Source: Aquatica leii (taxonomy: Eukaryota > Arthropoda > Insecta > Coleoptera > Lampyridae). Taken from it: a stretch of 64,000 nt of DNA. Every line of letters starts with the position of its first letter. Position 1 is the first letter of the stretch. The notes beneath the pieces were generated by a model. The model did no database searches and was not told the origin of the DNA. It worked only from the letters and a program-made list of their open reading frames with translations. Shown piece by piece: positions 48,191 to 57,905 of the stretch. The stretch is taken from contig CM069432.1 in the NCBI GenBank assembly GCA_035610365.1, forward strand, positions 73,660,520 through 73,724,519, in the 5' to 3' direction. The position numbers and the translations under genes are program-made.

Positions 48191-50214
48191 TTCACGTTGG
48201 ATTCGGGAGTAGAAAGGTCCTTAGGTAATCGAGTATGTGGATGTAGACGACGATTAATAACTCTATGAATATCTCGCTTTACATAACCATTGTTCACTAA
48301 GGTTCTAGTAAGATGACGGAGTTCTGAGTCTAAATTCTCAGGTTGACAAATAGAAAATGCACGATGGACCAAAGATTCAATAACAGAACGTTTCTGTGCA
48401 GGATGATGATGAGACAAAGCATGAAGGTATCTGTCCGTATGGGTGGGTTTGCGATAAACAGAATGGCCTAGAAGTCCGTCGGGTTTACGAGTTACAAGAA
48501 CGTCAAGAAATGGAAGAGAACCATTAGTTTCGATTTCCATAGTAAATTTGATATCTAAGTGTTGATTGTTAAGATGATCAAGAAACTTAGACAATTCAAG
48601 ATGACCATGAGACCAAACAATAAACGTGTCGTCAACATATCTAAACCACACTTTAGGTTTTAATATTGATGATTCCAAAGCAACCGTTTCAAAGGATTCC
48701 ATAAAAATGTTAGCTACAACAGGTGATAGAGGAGAACCCATAGCAGCACCAGAAACTTGTTCGTAAAACTTATTATCAAATTGGAAGTAAGTAGAGGATA
48801 GACACTTTTCAATAAGAGGAACCAAACTCAAGTCCTTGCCATGTTGAGACAGAATCTGTTTGATGATAACAAGCGAATCCTTAATAGGAACTTTAGTAAA
48901 AAGTGAAGTAACATCAAAGCTCACGAGAAGATCTTGGGGTTCAAGTTTTATAGTTTCTAGACGCTGAATAAAATGCTGAGAGTTGAGGATGTGAGAAGAG
49001 GTTTTACCTGTAAACTCGCAAAGAATGTTGGACAAGAACTTGGCTAGCTTGTAAGTAGGAGATTGGATAGTACTAACGATAGGTCGAAAAGGAATACCTT
49101 GTTTGTGAATTTTGGGAAGTCCGTATAGACGAGGTGGTTTAGAATCTGATGGGGTAAGTCGACGTTTAGTTTCAGGAGGTAGATTGGAAGATTTGATGCT
49201 TTGGCTAACCTCGCGTTCAATCCTCGAAGTGGGGTTATGGGTTAGAAGAGCGTAAGTTTCCTCAGACAAAATAGAATTGATTTTCGTAACATAATCAATT
49301 TGGTTCAAAACTACAGTGGCGTTGCCTTTGTCGGCTGGAAGAACAATAATATCAGGGTTCCTACGAAGACTTTTTAGAGCTGACTCTTCCGACTTAGAAA
49401 TGTTGGATTTAGGAATTTTAGATGATTCAAGGATTTTGCCAGTGTTAATACGAATGGGATCTGAGATGTGGCGAGGAAGATGTCTTATAGAAGACTCAAC
49501 AGCACATAGAATATCTTCTTTAGGAATACGTTTGGGAGCAACCGCAAAATTCAAACCCTTAGAGAGCACCGATTCCTGTTCTGAAGTGAGAACCAAACTA
49601 GATAAATTGACAACCGTCTTTACTGGGTTAGTAGTAGAAGAAACTTTACGATTCTTGGATTCCAATAATTGAAACTTTTTGAGATGACCTTCAGTGGTTA
49701 GTCGTAGAGTGGTATCAGACTGCTGGTAAGTAATGTTGTCAAAGAATTTCCAATCATCCGGGGATAGAGTGTTGGCCAACTCAAGATGAAGATAAAAGAG
49801 TTGTTTCGAAATGGTGTCTAACTCTCGCCTAGTTTGCTTAATCCGTTCGCGTATCAACGCTAGACTAGCACGGTGTAGGATGTTTTTAGAAGAACGTGTC
49901 TGAATGTGGAACTTAATTTTGAGGAATGCAGGAATGATGTTGTGGTCACGACAGCGACTAAGAAAGGTTAAATTGCACAAAAGTTTGACGAGTTTGTGGC
50001 GAAGTTTGGAAAATACGGAGGTTTTAGAAGAAATATTCTCCCCGTAGAGATTGTTAATGTAATAGCGAAGGCTTCCACGGCCGGAATCTATACTAACATT
50101 AGAATGTCTTCCGGGTTTGGACCGTGTCATAGTTGCAACCGAAGCTGCCAACGTTTCGCCCGCTTTCGTAAGGGGCTTCATCAGGGCGTGAGATAAATCG
50201 CAAAACTCAAACAA
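48151..50214 (-). CDS. Copy A Penelope-like reverse transcriptase (687 codons open)
   Basis: This is the longest open frame in the window. Order: TRSKPGRHSNVSIDSGRGSL (pLTR-coded), a helical N-terminal region, DIIVLPADKGNATVVLN, YGLPKIHKQGIPFRPIVST, VSFDVTSLFTKVPI (first catalytic Asp), SGAAMGSPLSPVVANIFME, WFRYVDDTFIVW (catalytic Asp pair), then GSLPFLDVLVTRKPDG. These are the standard Penelope-like RT motifs, which resemble telomerase more than LTR-element RTs. The frame has no ATG at its left edge; the first in-frame ATG (50179-50181) lies inside the CUGAUGA box. It stops at 48151, just before the nuclease. Confidence 0.9.
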   Translation of the reverse strand: MFEFCDLSHALMKPLTKAGETLAASVATMTRSKPGRHSNVSIDSGRGSLRYYINNLYGENISSKTSVFSKLRHKLVKLLCNLTFLSRCRDHNIIPAFLKIKFHIQTRSSKNILHRASLALIRERIKQTRRELDTISKQLFYLHLELANTLSPDDWKFFDNITYQQSDTTLRLTTEGHLKKFQLLESKNRKVSSTTNPVKTVVNLSSLVLTSEQESVLSKGLNFAVAPKRIPKEDILCAVESSIRHLPRHISDPIRINTGKILESSKIPKSNISKSEESALKSLRRNPDIIVLPADKGNATVVLNQIDYVTKINSILSEETYALLTHNPTSRIEREVSQSIKSSNLPPETKRRLTPSDSKPPRLYGLPKIHKQGIPFRPIVSTIQSPTYKLAKFLSNILCEFTGKTSSHILNSQHFIQRLETIKLEPQDLLVSFDVTSLFTKVPIKDSLVIIKQILSQHGKDLSLVPLIEKCLSSTYFQFDNKFYEQVSGAAMGSPLSPVVANIFMESFETVALESSILKPKVWFRYVDDTFIVWSHGHLELSKFLDHLNNQHLDIKFTMEIETNGSLPFLDVLVTRKPDGLLGHSVYRKPTHTDRYLHALSHHHPAQKRSVIESLVHRAFSICQPENLDSELRHLTRTLVNNGYVKRDIHRVINRRLHPHTRLPKDLSTPESNVKLAYPTFTRLQIK

Positions 50215-50479
50215 GCAATCGAAATCTAACTAAAAACTTCTCAAAAGTTAGGTTATACACTTGTAAAACAAGCCATAACCTAAACTATGAAAAGGTAAGA
50301 AAGAAAACGATAACCTGAAAAAGCAAACGAAAATCTAACAGAGAACCACTACCGAGTTAGGTAATCAACTTGTGAACCAAGCCAGATTCTAAACTCCGTA
50401 GAAGTGACTTAAGAAGAAATAGTCTCCGTATTTATAGGAAAAGGATCGTCACGGATGATTAAGCTCGACCCTGATTGGG
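50054..50479 (-). repeat. Pseudo-LTR, 5' end of copy A
   Basis: Near-identical to 47285-47706. It ends at the head-to-head junction with copy B. Confidence 0.85.
50153..50184 (-). ncRNA. Hammerhead-ribozyme-like core (copy A, 5' pLTR)
   Basis: Minus strand CTGATGA, GCCC...GGGC and GAAAC. The ATG of the box is in frame with the copy A reverse transcriptase. Confidence 0.5.
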
Positions 50480-50480
50480 A

Positions 50481-51840
50481 TTCCAAACTTCGCCACAAAC
50501 TCGTCAAACTTTTGTGCAATTTAACCTTTCTTAGTCGCTGTCGTGACCACAACATCATTCCTGCATTCCTCAAAATTAAGTTCCACATTCAGACACGTTC
50601 TTCTAAAAACATCCTACACCGTGCTAGTCTAGCGTTGATACGCGAACGGATTAAGCAAACTAGGCGAGAGTTAGACACCATTTCGAAACAACTCTTTTAT
50701 CTTCATCTTGAGTTGGCCAACACTCTATCCCCGGATGATTGGAAATTCTTTGACAACATTACTTACCAGCAGTCTGATACCACTCTACGACTAACCACTG
50801 AAGGTCATCTCAAAAAGTTTCAATTATTGGAATCCAAGAATCGTAAAGTTTCTTCTACTACTAACCCAGTAAAGACGGTTGTCAATTTATCTAGTTTGGT
50901 TCTCACTTCAGAACAGGAATCGGTGCTCTCTAAGGGTTTGAATTTTGCGGTTGCTCCCAAACGTATTCCTAAAGAAGATATTCTATGTGCTGTTGAGTCT
51001 TCTATAAGACATCTTCCTCGCCACATCTCAGATCCCATTCGTATTAACACTGGCAAAATCCTTGAATCATCTAAAATTCCTAAATCCAACATTTCTAAGT
51101 CGGAAGAGTCAGCTCTAAAAAGTCTTCGTAGGAACCCTGATATTATTGTTCTTCCAGCCGACAAAGGCAACGCCACTGTAGTTTTGAACCAAATTGATTA
51201 TGTTACGAAAATCAATTCTATTTTGTCTGAGGAAACTTACGCTCTTCTAACCCATAACCCCACTTCGAGGATTGAACGCGAGGTTAGCCAAAGCATCAAA
51301 TCTTCCAATCTACCTCCTGAAACTAAACGTCGACTTACCCCATCAGATTCTAAACCACCTCGTCTATACGGACTTCCCAAAATTCACAAACAAGGTATTC
51401 CTTTTCGACCTATCGTTAGTACTATCCAATCTCCTACTTACAAGCTAGCCAAGTTCTTGTCCAACATTCTTTGCGAGTTTACAGGTAAAACCTCTTCTCA
51501 CATCCTCAACTCTTAGCATTTTATTCAGCGTCTAGAAACTATAAAACTTGAACCCCAAGATCTTCTCGTGAGCTTTGATGTTACTTCACTTTTTACTAAA
51601 GTTCCTATTAAGGATTCGCTTGTTATCATCAAACAGATTCTGTCTCAACATGGCAAGGACTTGAGTTTGGTTCCTCTTATTGAAAAGTGTCTATCCTCTA
51701 CTTACTTCCAATTTGATAATAAGTTTTACGAACAAGTTTCTGGTGCTGCTATGGGTTCTCCTCTATCACCTGTTGTAGCTAACATTTTTATGGAATCCTT
51801 TGAAACGGTTTGCTTTGGAATCATCAATATTAAAACCTAA
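50481..51840 (+). pseudogene. Copy B reverse transcriptase, 5' and middle part (broken)
   Basis: Copy B starts abruptly at SKLRHKLVKLLC, lacking the pLTR-coded N-terminus of the other copies. The frame runs to an in-frame TAG at 51514-51516 where copies A, C and D have CAG (Gln). It continues in the same frame through VSFDVTSLFTKVPI and AAMGSPLSPVVANIF to 51840, where an extra T (GGTTTGC for GGTTGC at about 51809) shifts it. The frame opens artificially through the junction (MIKLDPDWD is antisense pLTR). RT motifs are otherwise intact. Confidence 0.85.
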
Positions 51841-52864
51841 AGTGTGGTTTAGATATGTTGACGACACGTTTATTGTTTGGTCTCATGGTCATCTTGAATT
51901 GTCTAAGTTTCTTGATCATCTTAACAATCAACACTTAGATATCAAATTTACTATGGAAATCGAAACTAATGGTTCTCTTCCATTTCTTGACGTTCTTGTA
52001 ACTCGTAAACCCGACGGACTTCTAGGCCATTCTGTTTATCGCAAACCCACCCATACGGACAGATACCTTCATGCTTTGTCTCATCATCATCCTGCACAGA
52101 AACGTTCTGTTATTGAATCTTTGGTCCATCGTGCATTTTCTATTTGTCAACCTGAGAATTTAGACTCAGAACTCCGTCATCTTACTAGAACCTTAGTGAA
52201 CAATGGTTATGTAAAGCGAGATATTCATAGAGTTATTAATCGTCGTTTACATCCACGTACTCGATTACCTAAGGACATTTCTACTCCCGAATCCAACCCG
52301 AAATTGGCCTTTTTACCCTACATTCACAAGGTTACAGATCAAATAGGGAAACTCCTTCGTAAGAATGGTATTAAACCCATATTCAACTCGACAGGCAAAA
52401 TCTCTCAGATTCTTCCTTCTCCCAAAGACAAATTTCCTACACTTTCATCTCAAGGTGTATACCAAATTCCCTGTTCTTGTGGTTTAGTCTACATTGGTGA
52501 AACCGGTCGTTCCGTCATTACTCGCATTTCAGAACATGATCGTTGTATAAGAAAAAGGTATACTTCCAAGTCTGCGGTCGCTGAACATCATTTTACTACA
52601 GGTCACAAGATAGATTTTGATAATGTTTCATTGATTGCCAAATCGCCATTCTTTTTCAACAGGAAATTCCGAGAAAGCATAGAAATCATCAAACACCCCA
52701 ATAACTTCAATCGCGATCATGGTTTCGAACTATCCCCTCTTTGGTTCCCGGTTATTAGTCATTTATCAAAACCACGCCCCCTAGCAACCGTAACCCAATC
52801 AGGGTCGAGCTTAATCATCCGTGACGATCCTTTTCCTATAAATACGGAGACTATTTCTTCTTAA
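51800..52864 (+). CDS. Copy B RT C-terminus fused in frame to the GIY-YIG endonuclease
   Basis: This frame runs without break from WFRYVDDTFIVW (RT catalytic Asp pair) through LPFLDVLVTRKPDG and KLAFLPYIHKVTDQIGK to GVYQIPCSCGLVYIGETGR, RISEHDRCI and AEHHFTTGHKIDFD, stopping with TAA at 52862-52864. It is the only copy where RT and nuclease share one frame, thanks to five T after GGCC at 52308-52314 (four in C and D, one in A). A single RT-EN polyprotein is the normal Penelope-like plan, so B shows the functional join even though its own upstream part is broken. Confidence 0.85.
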   Translation: MKRFALESSILKPKVWFRYVDDTFIVWSHGHLELSKFLDHLNNQHLDIKFTMEIETNGSLPFLDVLVTRKPDGLLGHSVYRKPTHTDRYLHALSHHHPAQKRSVIESLVHRAFSICQPENLDSELRHLTRTLVNNGYVKRDIHRVINRRLHPRTRLPKDISTPESNPKLAFLPYIHKVTDQIGKLLRKNGIKPIFNSTGKISQILPSPKDKFPTLSSQGVYQIPCSCGLVYIGETGRSVITRISEHDRCIRKRYTSKSAVAEHHFTTGHKIDFDNVSLIAKSPFFFNRKFRESIEIIKHPNNFNRDHGFELSPLWFPVISHLSKPRPLATVTQSGSSLIIRDDPFPINTETISS

Positions 52865-53216
52865 GTCACTTCTACGGAGTTTAGAATCTGGCTTGGTTCA
52901 CAAGTTGATTACCTAACTCGGTAGTGGTTCTCTGTTAGATTTTCGTTTGCTTTTTCAGGTTATCGTTTTCTTTCTTACCTTTTCATAGTTTAGGTTATGG
53001 CTTGTTTTACAAGTGTATAACCTAACTTTTGAGAAGTTCTTAGTTAGATTTCGATTGCTTGTTTGAGTTTTGCGATTTATCTCACGCCCTGATGAAGCCC
53101 CTTACGAAAGCGGGCGAAACGTTGGCAGCTTCGGTTGCAACTATGACACGGTCCAAACCCGGAAGACATTCTAATGTTAGTATAGATTCCGGCCGTGGAA
53201 GCCTTCGCTATTACAT
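52794..53216 (+). repeat. Pseudo-LTR between copies B and C
   Basis: Runs from CCCAATCAGGGTCG to CTTCGCTATTACATT. It contains the end of the copy B nuclease frame, a hammerhead-like core and the start of the copy C frame. It carries short inverted pairs, for example CCGGAA...TTCCGG around 53159-53191. Confidence 0.85.
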
Positions 53217-53715
53217 TAACAATCTCTACGGGGAGAATATTTCTTCTAAAACCTCCGTATTTTCCAAACTTCGCCACAAACTCGTCAAACTTTTGTGCAA
53301 TTTAACCTTTCTTAGTCGCTGTCGTGACCACAACATCATTCCTGCATTCCTCAAAATTAAGTTCCACATTCAGACACGTTCTTCTAAAAACATCCTACAC
53401 CGTGCTAGTCTAGCGTTGATACGCGAACGGATTAAGCAAACTAGGCGAGAGTTAGACACCATTTCGAAACAACTCTTTTATCTTCATCTTGAGTTGGCCA
53501 ACACTCTATCCCCGGATGATTGGAAATTCTTTGACAACATTACTTACCAGCAGTCTGATACCACTCTACGACTAACCACTGAAGGTCATCTCAAAAAGTT
53601 TCAATTATTGGAATCCAAGAATCGTAAAGTTTCTTCTACTACTAACCCAGTAAAGACGGTTGTCAATTTATCTAGTTTGGTTCTCACTTCCAGAACAGGA
53701 ATCGGTGCTCTCTAA
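53059..53715 (+). pseudogene. Copy C reverse transcriptase, N-terminal frame
   Basis: Opens in the pLTR (first in-frame ATG at 53092 inside CTGATGA) and codes TRSKPGRHSNVSIDSGRGSL, SKLRHKLVKLLC and the helical N-terminal region. It is broken at about 53690 by an extra C (TTCCAGAAC for TTCAGAAC). Confidence 0.85.
53089..53141 (+). ncRNA. Hammerhead-ribozyme-like core (B/C pLTR)
   Basis: CTGATGA (53089-53095), then A, GCCC pairing with GGGC as helix II around an 11-base loop, then GAAAC (53116-53120). It is followed by a stem-loop GTT-G-GCAGC-TTCG-GTTGC-AAC. Hammerhead motifs in pLTRs of Penelope-like elements are established in the literature. A possible cleavage triplet GTC lies downstream (ACACGGTC). 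I could not pair helix I, and the extra A before helix II is non-standard, so the complete fold and activity are unproven. Confidence 0.5.
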
Positions 53716-54334
53716 GGGTTTGAATTTTGCGGTTGCTCCCAAACGTATTCCTAAAGAAGATATTCTATGTGCTGTTGAGTCTTCTATAAGACATCTTCCT
53801 CGCCACATCTCAGATCCCATTCGTATTAACACTGGCAAAATCCTTGAATCATCTAAAATTCCTAAATCCAACATTTCTAAGTCGGAAGAGTCAGCTCTAA
53901 AAAGTCTTCGTAGGAACCCTGATATTATTGTTCTTCCAGTCGACAAAGGCAACGCCACTGTAGTTTTGAACCAAATTGATTATGTTACGAAAATCAATTC
54001 TATTTTGTCTGAGGAAACTTACGCTCTTCTAACCCATAACCCCACTTCGAGGATTGAACGCGAGGTTAGCCAAAGCATCAAATCTTCCAATCTACCTCCT
54101 GAAACTAAACGTCGACTTACCCCATCAGATTCTAAACCACCTCGTCTATACGAACTTCCCAAAATTCACAAACAAGGTATTCCTTTTCGACCTATCGTTA
54201 GTACTATCCAATCTCCTACTTACAAGCTAGCCAAGTTCTTGTCCAACATTCTTTGCGAGTTTACAGGTAAAACCTCTTCTCACATCCTCAACTCTCAGCA
54301 TTTTTATTCAGCGTCTAGAAACTATAAAACTTGA
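53687..54334 (+). pseudogene. Copy C reverse transcriptase, middle frame
   Basis: Continues EQESVLSKGLNFAVAPKRI to LPKIHKQGIPFRPIVST. It has two substitutions relative to A, B and D (Ala to Val in LPVDKGN, Gly to Glu in YELPKIH). It ends after an extra T in the T-run at about 54301-54305. Confidence 0.85.
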
Positions 54335-54350
54335 ACCCCAAGATCTTCTC

Positions 54351-55127
54351 GTGAGCTTTGATGTTACTTCACTTTTTACTAAAGTTCCTATTAAGGATTC
54401 GCTTGTTATCATCAAACAGATTCTGTCTCAACATGGCAAGGACTTGAGTTTGGTTCCTCTTATTGAAAAGTGTCTATCCTCTACTTACTTCCAATTTGAT
54501 AATAAGTTTTACGAACAAGTTTCTGGTGCTGCTATGGGTTCTCCTCTATCACCTGTTGTAGCTAACATTTTTATGGAATCCTTTGAAACGGTTGCTTTGG
54601 AATCATCAATATTAAAACCTAAAGTGTGGTTTAGATATGTTGACGACACGTTTATTGTTTGGTCTCATGGTCATCTTGAATTGTCTAAGTTTCTTGATCA
54701 TCTTAACAATCAACACTTAGATATCAAATTTACTATGGAAATCGAAACTAATGGTTCTCTTCCATTTCTTGACGTTCTTGTAACTCGTAAACCCGACGGA
54801 CTTCTAGGCCATTCTGTTTATCGCAAACCCACCCATACGGACAGATACCTTCATGCTTTGTCTCATCATCATCCTGCACAGAAACGTTCTGTTATTGAAT
54901 CTTTGGTCCATCGTGCATTTTCTATTTGTCAACCTGAGAATTTAGACTCAGAACTCCGTCATCTTACTAGAACCTTAGTGAACAATGGTTATGTAAAGCG
55001 AGATATTCATAGAGTTATTAATCGTCGTTTACATCCACGTACTCGATTACCTAAGGACATTTCTACTCCCGAATCCAACCCGAAATTGGCCTTTTACCCT
55101 ACATTCACAAGGTTACAGATCAAATAG
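54351..55127 (+). CDS. Copy C reverse transcriptase, catalytic frame
   Basis: Reads SFDVTSLFTKVPI, AAMGSPLSPVVANIF and WFRYVDDTFIVW intact, then LPFLDVLVTRKPDG. It stops at TAG 55125-55127, before the nuclease, because GGCC is followed by four T instead of five. All RT catalytic Asp residues are present. Confidence 0.85.
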   Translation: MSFDVTSLFTKVPIKDSLVIIKQILSQHGKDLSLVPLIEKCLSSTYFQFDNKFYEQVSGAAMGSPLSPVVANIFMESFETVALESSILKPKVWFRYVDDTFIVWSHGHLELSKFLDHLNNQHLDIKFTMEIETNGSLPFLDVLVTRKPDGLLGHSVYRKPTHTDRYLHALSHHHPAQKRSVIESLVHRAFSICQPENLDSELRHLTRTLVNNGYVKRDIHRVINRRLHPRTRLPKDISTPESNPKLAFYPTFTRLQIK

Positions 55128-55645
55128 GGAAACTCCTTCGTAAGAATGGTATTAAACCCATATTCAACTCGACAGGCAAAATCTCTCAGATTCTTCCTTC
55201 TCCCAAAGACAAATTTCCTACACTTTCATCTCAAGGTGTATACCAAATTCCCTGTTCTTGTGGTTTAGTCTACATTGGTGAAACCGGTCGTTCCGTCATT
55301 ACTCGCATTTCAGAACATGATCGTTGTATAAGAAAAAGGTATACTTCCAAGTCTGCGGTCGCTGAACATCATTTTACTACAGGTCACAAGATAGATTTTG
55401 ATAATGTTTCATTGATTGCCAAATCGCCATTCTTTTTCAACAGGAAATTCCGAGAAAGCATAGAAATCATCAAACACCCCAATAACTTCAATCGCGATCA
55501 TGGTTTCGAACTATCCCCTCTTTGGTTCCCGGTTATTAGTCATTTATCAAAACCACGCCCCCTAGCAACCGTAACCCAATCAGGGTCGAGCTTAATCATC
55601 CGTGACGATCCTTTTCCTATAAATACGGAGACTATTTCTTCTTAA
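55095..55645 (+). pseudogene. Copy C GIY-YIG endonuclease frame
   Basis: LPYIHKVTDQIGK to HKIDFD and on to TAA at 55643-55645, uninterrupted once entered. GVY...YIG, RISEH and AEHHF motifs are intact. It lacks its own start and is out of frame with the RT by one base. Confidence 0.85.
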
Positions 55646-55996
55646 GTCACTTCTACGGAGTTTAGAATCTGGCTTGGTTCACAAGTTGATTACCTAACTC
55701 GGTAGTGGTTCTCTGTTAGATTTTCGTTTGCTTTTTCAGGTTATCGTTTTCTTTCTTACCTTTTCATAGTTTAGGTTATGGCTTGTTTTACAAGTGGATA
55801 ACCTAACTTTGAGAAGTTCTTAGTTAGATTTCGATTGCTTGTTTGAGTTTTGCGATTTATCTCATGCCCTGATGATGCCCCTTACGAAAGCGGGCGAAAC
55901 GTTGGCAGCTTCGGTTGCAAATATGACACGGTCCAAACCCGGAAGACATTTTCATTTTAATATACACTCCGACCGTGGAAGCCTTCGCTATTACAT
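55575..55996 (+). repeat. Pseudo-LTR between copies C and D (divergent)
   Basis: Same layout as the others, but the second half (about 55795-56030) carries many differences: GTGGATAACC, CTCATGCCCTGATGATGCC, AATATGACACGG, TTTTCATTTTAATATACACTCCGACC. The neighbouring bodies stay near-identical. Confidence 0.85.
55869..55900 (+). ncRNA. Hammerhead-like core (C/D pLTR)
   Basis: CTGATGA, then TGCCCC...GCGGGC and GAAAC. The base after the box is T instead of A, and GCCC/GGGC pairing is kept. Confidence 0.5.
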
Positions 55997-56018
55997 TAAC
56001 AATCTCTACGGGTAGAAT

Positions 56019-57905
56019 ATGTCTTCTAAAACCTCCGTGTTTTCCAAACTTCGCCACAAACTCGTCAAACTTTTGTGCAATTTAACCTTTCTTAGTCGCT
56101 GTCGTGACCACAACATCATTCCTGCATTCCTCAAAATTAAGTTCCACATTCAGACACGTTCTTCTAAAAACATCCTACACCGTGCTAGTCTAGCGTTGAT
56201 ACGCGAACGGATTAAGCAAACTAGGCGAGAGTTAGACACCATTTCGAAACAACTCTTTTATCTTCATCTTGAGTTGGCCAACACTCTATCCCCGGATGAT
56301 TGGAAATTCTTTGACAACATTACTTACCAGCAGTCTGATACCACTCTACGACTAACCACTGAAGGTCATCTCAAAAAGTTTCAATTATTGGAATCCAAGA
56401 ATCGTAAAGTTTCTTCTACTACTAACCCAGTAAAGACGGTTGTCAATTTATCTAGTTTGGTTCTCACTTCAGAACAGGAATCGGTGCTCTCTAAGGGTTT
56501 GAATTTTGCGGTTGCTCCCAAACGTATTCCTAAAGAAGATATTCTATGTGCTGTTGAGTCTTCTATAAGACATCTTCCTCGCCACATCTCAGATCCCATT
56601 CGTATTAACACTGGCAAAATCCTTGAATCATCTAAAATTCCTAAATCCAACATTTCTAAGTCGGAAGAGTCAGCTCTAAAAAGTCTTCGTAGGAACCCTG
56701 ATATTATTGTTCTTCCAGCCGACAAAGGCAACGCCACTGTAGTTTTGAACCAAATTGATTATGTTACGAAAATCAATTCTATTTTGTCTGAGGAAACTTA
56801 CGCTCTTCTAACCCATAACCCCACTTCGAGGATTGAACGCGAGGTTAGCCAAAGCATCAAATCTTCCAATCTACCTCCTGAAACTAAACGTCGACTTACC
56901 CCATCAGATTCTAAACCACCTCGTCTATACGGACTTCCCAAAATTCACAAACAAGGTATTCCTTTTCGACCTATCGTTAGTACTATCCAATCTCCTACTT
57001 ACAAGCTAGCCAAGTTCTTGTCCAACATTCTTTGCGAGTTTACAGGTAAAACCTCTTCTCACATCCTCAACTCTCAGCATTTTATTCAGCGTCTAGAAAC
57101 TATAAAACTTGAACCCCAAGATCTTCTCGTGAGCTTTGATGTTACTTCACTTTTTACTAAAGTTCCTATTAAGGATTCGCTTGTTATCATCAAACAGATT
57201 CTGTCTCAACATGGCAAGGACTTGAGTTTGGTTCCTCTTATTGAAAAGTGTCTATCCTCTACTTACTTCCAATTTGATAATAAGTTTTACGAACAAGTTT
57301 CTGGTGCTGCTATGGGTTCTCCTCTATCACCTGTTGTAGCTAACATTTTTATGGAATCCTTTGAAACGGTTGCTTTGGAATCATCAATATTAAAACCTAA
57401 AGTGTGGTTTAGATATGTTGACGACACGTTTATTGTTTGGTCTCATGGTCATCTTGAATTGTCTAAGTTTCTTGATCATCTTAACAATCAACACTTAGAT
57501 ATCAAATTTACTATGGAAATCGAAACTAATGGTTCTCTTCCATTTCTTGACGTTCTTGTAACTCGTAAACCCGACGGACTTCTAGGCCATTCTGTTTATC
57601 GCAAACCCACCCATACGGACAGATACCTTCATGCTTTGTCTCATCATCATCCTGCACAGAAACGTTCTGTTATTGAATCTTTGGTCCATCGTGCATTTTC
57701 TATTTGTCAACCTGATAATTTAGACTCAGAACTCCGTCATCTTACTAGAACCTTAGTGAACAATGGTTATGTAAAGCGAGATATTCATAGAGTTATTAAT
57801 CGTCGTTTACATCCACGTACTCGATTACCTAAGGACATTTCTACTCCCGAATCCAACCCGAAATTGGCCTTTTACCCTACATTCACAAGGTTACAGATCA
57901 AATAG
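56019..57905 (+). CDS. Copy D Penelope-like reverse transcriptase (628 codons)
   Basis: ATG at 56019 follows a TAG at about 56012 that closes the pLTR-coded extension. From there the whole RT is open: SKLRHKLVKLLC, DIIVLPADKGNATVVLN, YGLPKIHKQGIPFRPIVST, VSFDVTSLFTKVPI, SGAAMGSPLSPVVANIFME and WFRYVDDTFIVW. All catalytic Asp residues are present, with one substitution near the end (QPDN for QPEN). It stops at 57905 before the nuclease, as in A and C. Together with copy A it is the best-preserved RT here. Confidence 0.9.
   Translation: MSSKTSVFSKLRHKLVKLLCNLTFLSRCRDHNIIPAFLKIKFHIQTRSSKNILHRASLALIRERIKQTRRELDTISKQLFYLHLELANTLSPDDWKFFDNITYQQSDTTLRLTTEGHLKKFQLLESKNRKVSSTTNPVKTVVNLSSLVLTSEQESVLSKGLNFAVAPKRIPKEDILCAVESSIRHLPRHISDPIRINTGKILESSKIPKSNISKSEESALKSLRRNPDIIVLPADKGNATVVLNQIDYVTKINSILSEETYALLTHNPTSRIEREVSQSIKSSNLPPETKRRLTPSDSKPPRLYGLPKIHKQGIPFRPIVSTIQSPTYKLAKFLSNILCEFTGKTSSHILNSQHFIQRLETIKLEPQDLLVSFDVTSLFTKVPIKDSLVIIKQILSQHGKDLSLVPLIEKCLSSTYFQFDNKFYEQVSGAAMGSPLSPVVANIFMESFETVALESSILKPKVWFRYVDDTFIVWSHGHLELSKFLDHLNNQHLDIKFTMEIETNGSLPFLDVLVTRKPDGLLGHSVYRKPTHTDRYLHALSHHHPAQKRSVIESLVHRAFSICQPDNLDSELRHLTRTLVNNGYVKRDIHRVINRRLHPRTRLPKDISTPESNPKLAFYPTFTRLQIK

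Noticed and set aside
49316..49672. 118-codon frame repeated opposite every Penelope-like RT (also 50820-51176, 53668-53958, 56381-56737)
   Set aside because: It is the antisense shadow of the conserved RT region and recurs only because the RT sequence recurs.
49996..50196. 66-codon frame opposite the pLTR (also 53077-53277 and 55857-56057)
   Set aside because: Antisense of the pLTR-coded RT N-terminus; no independent support.
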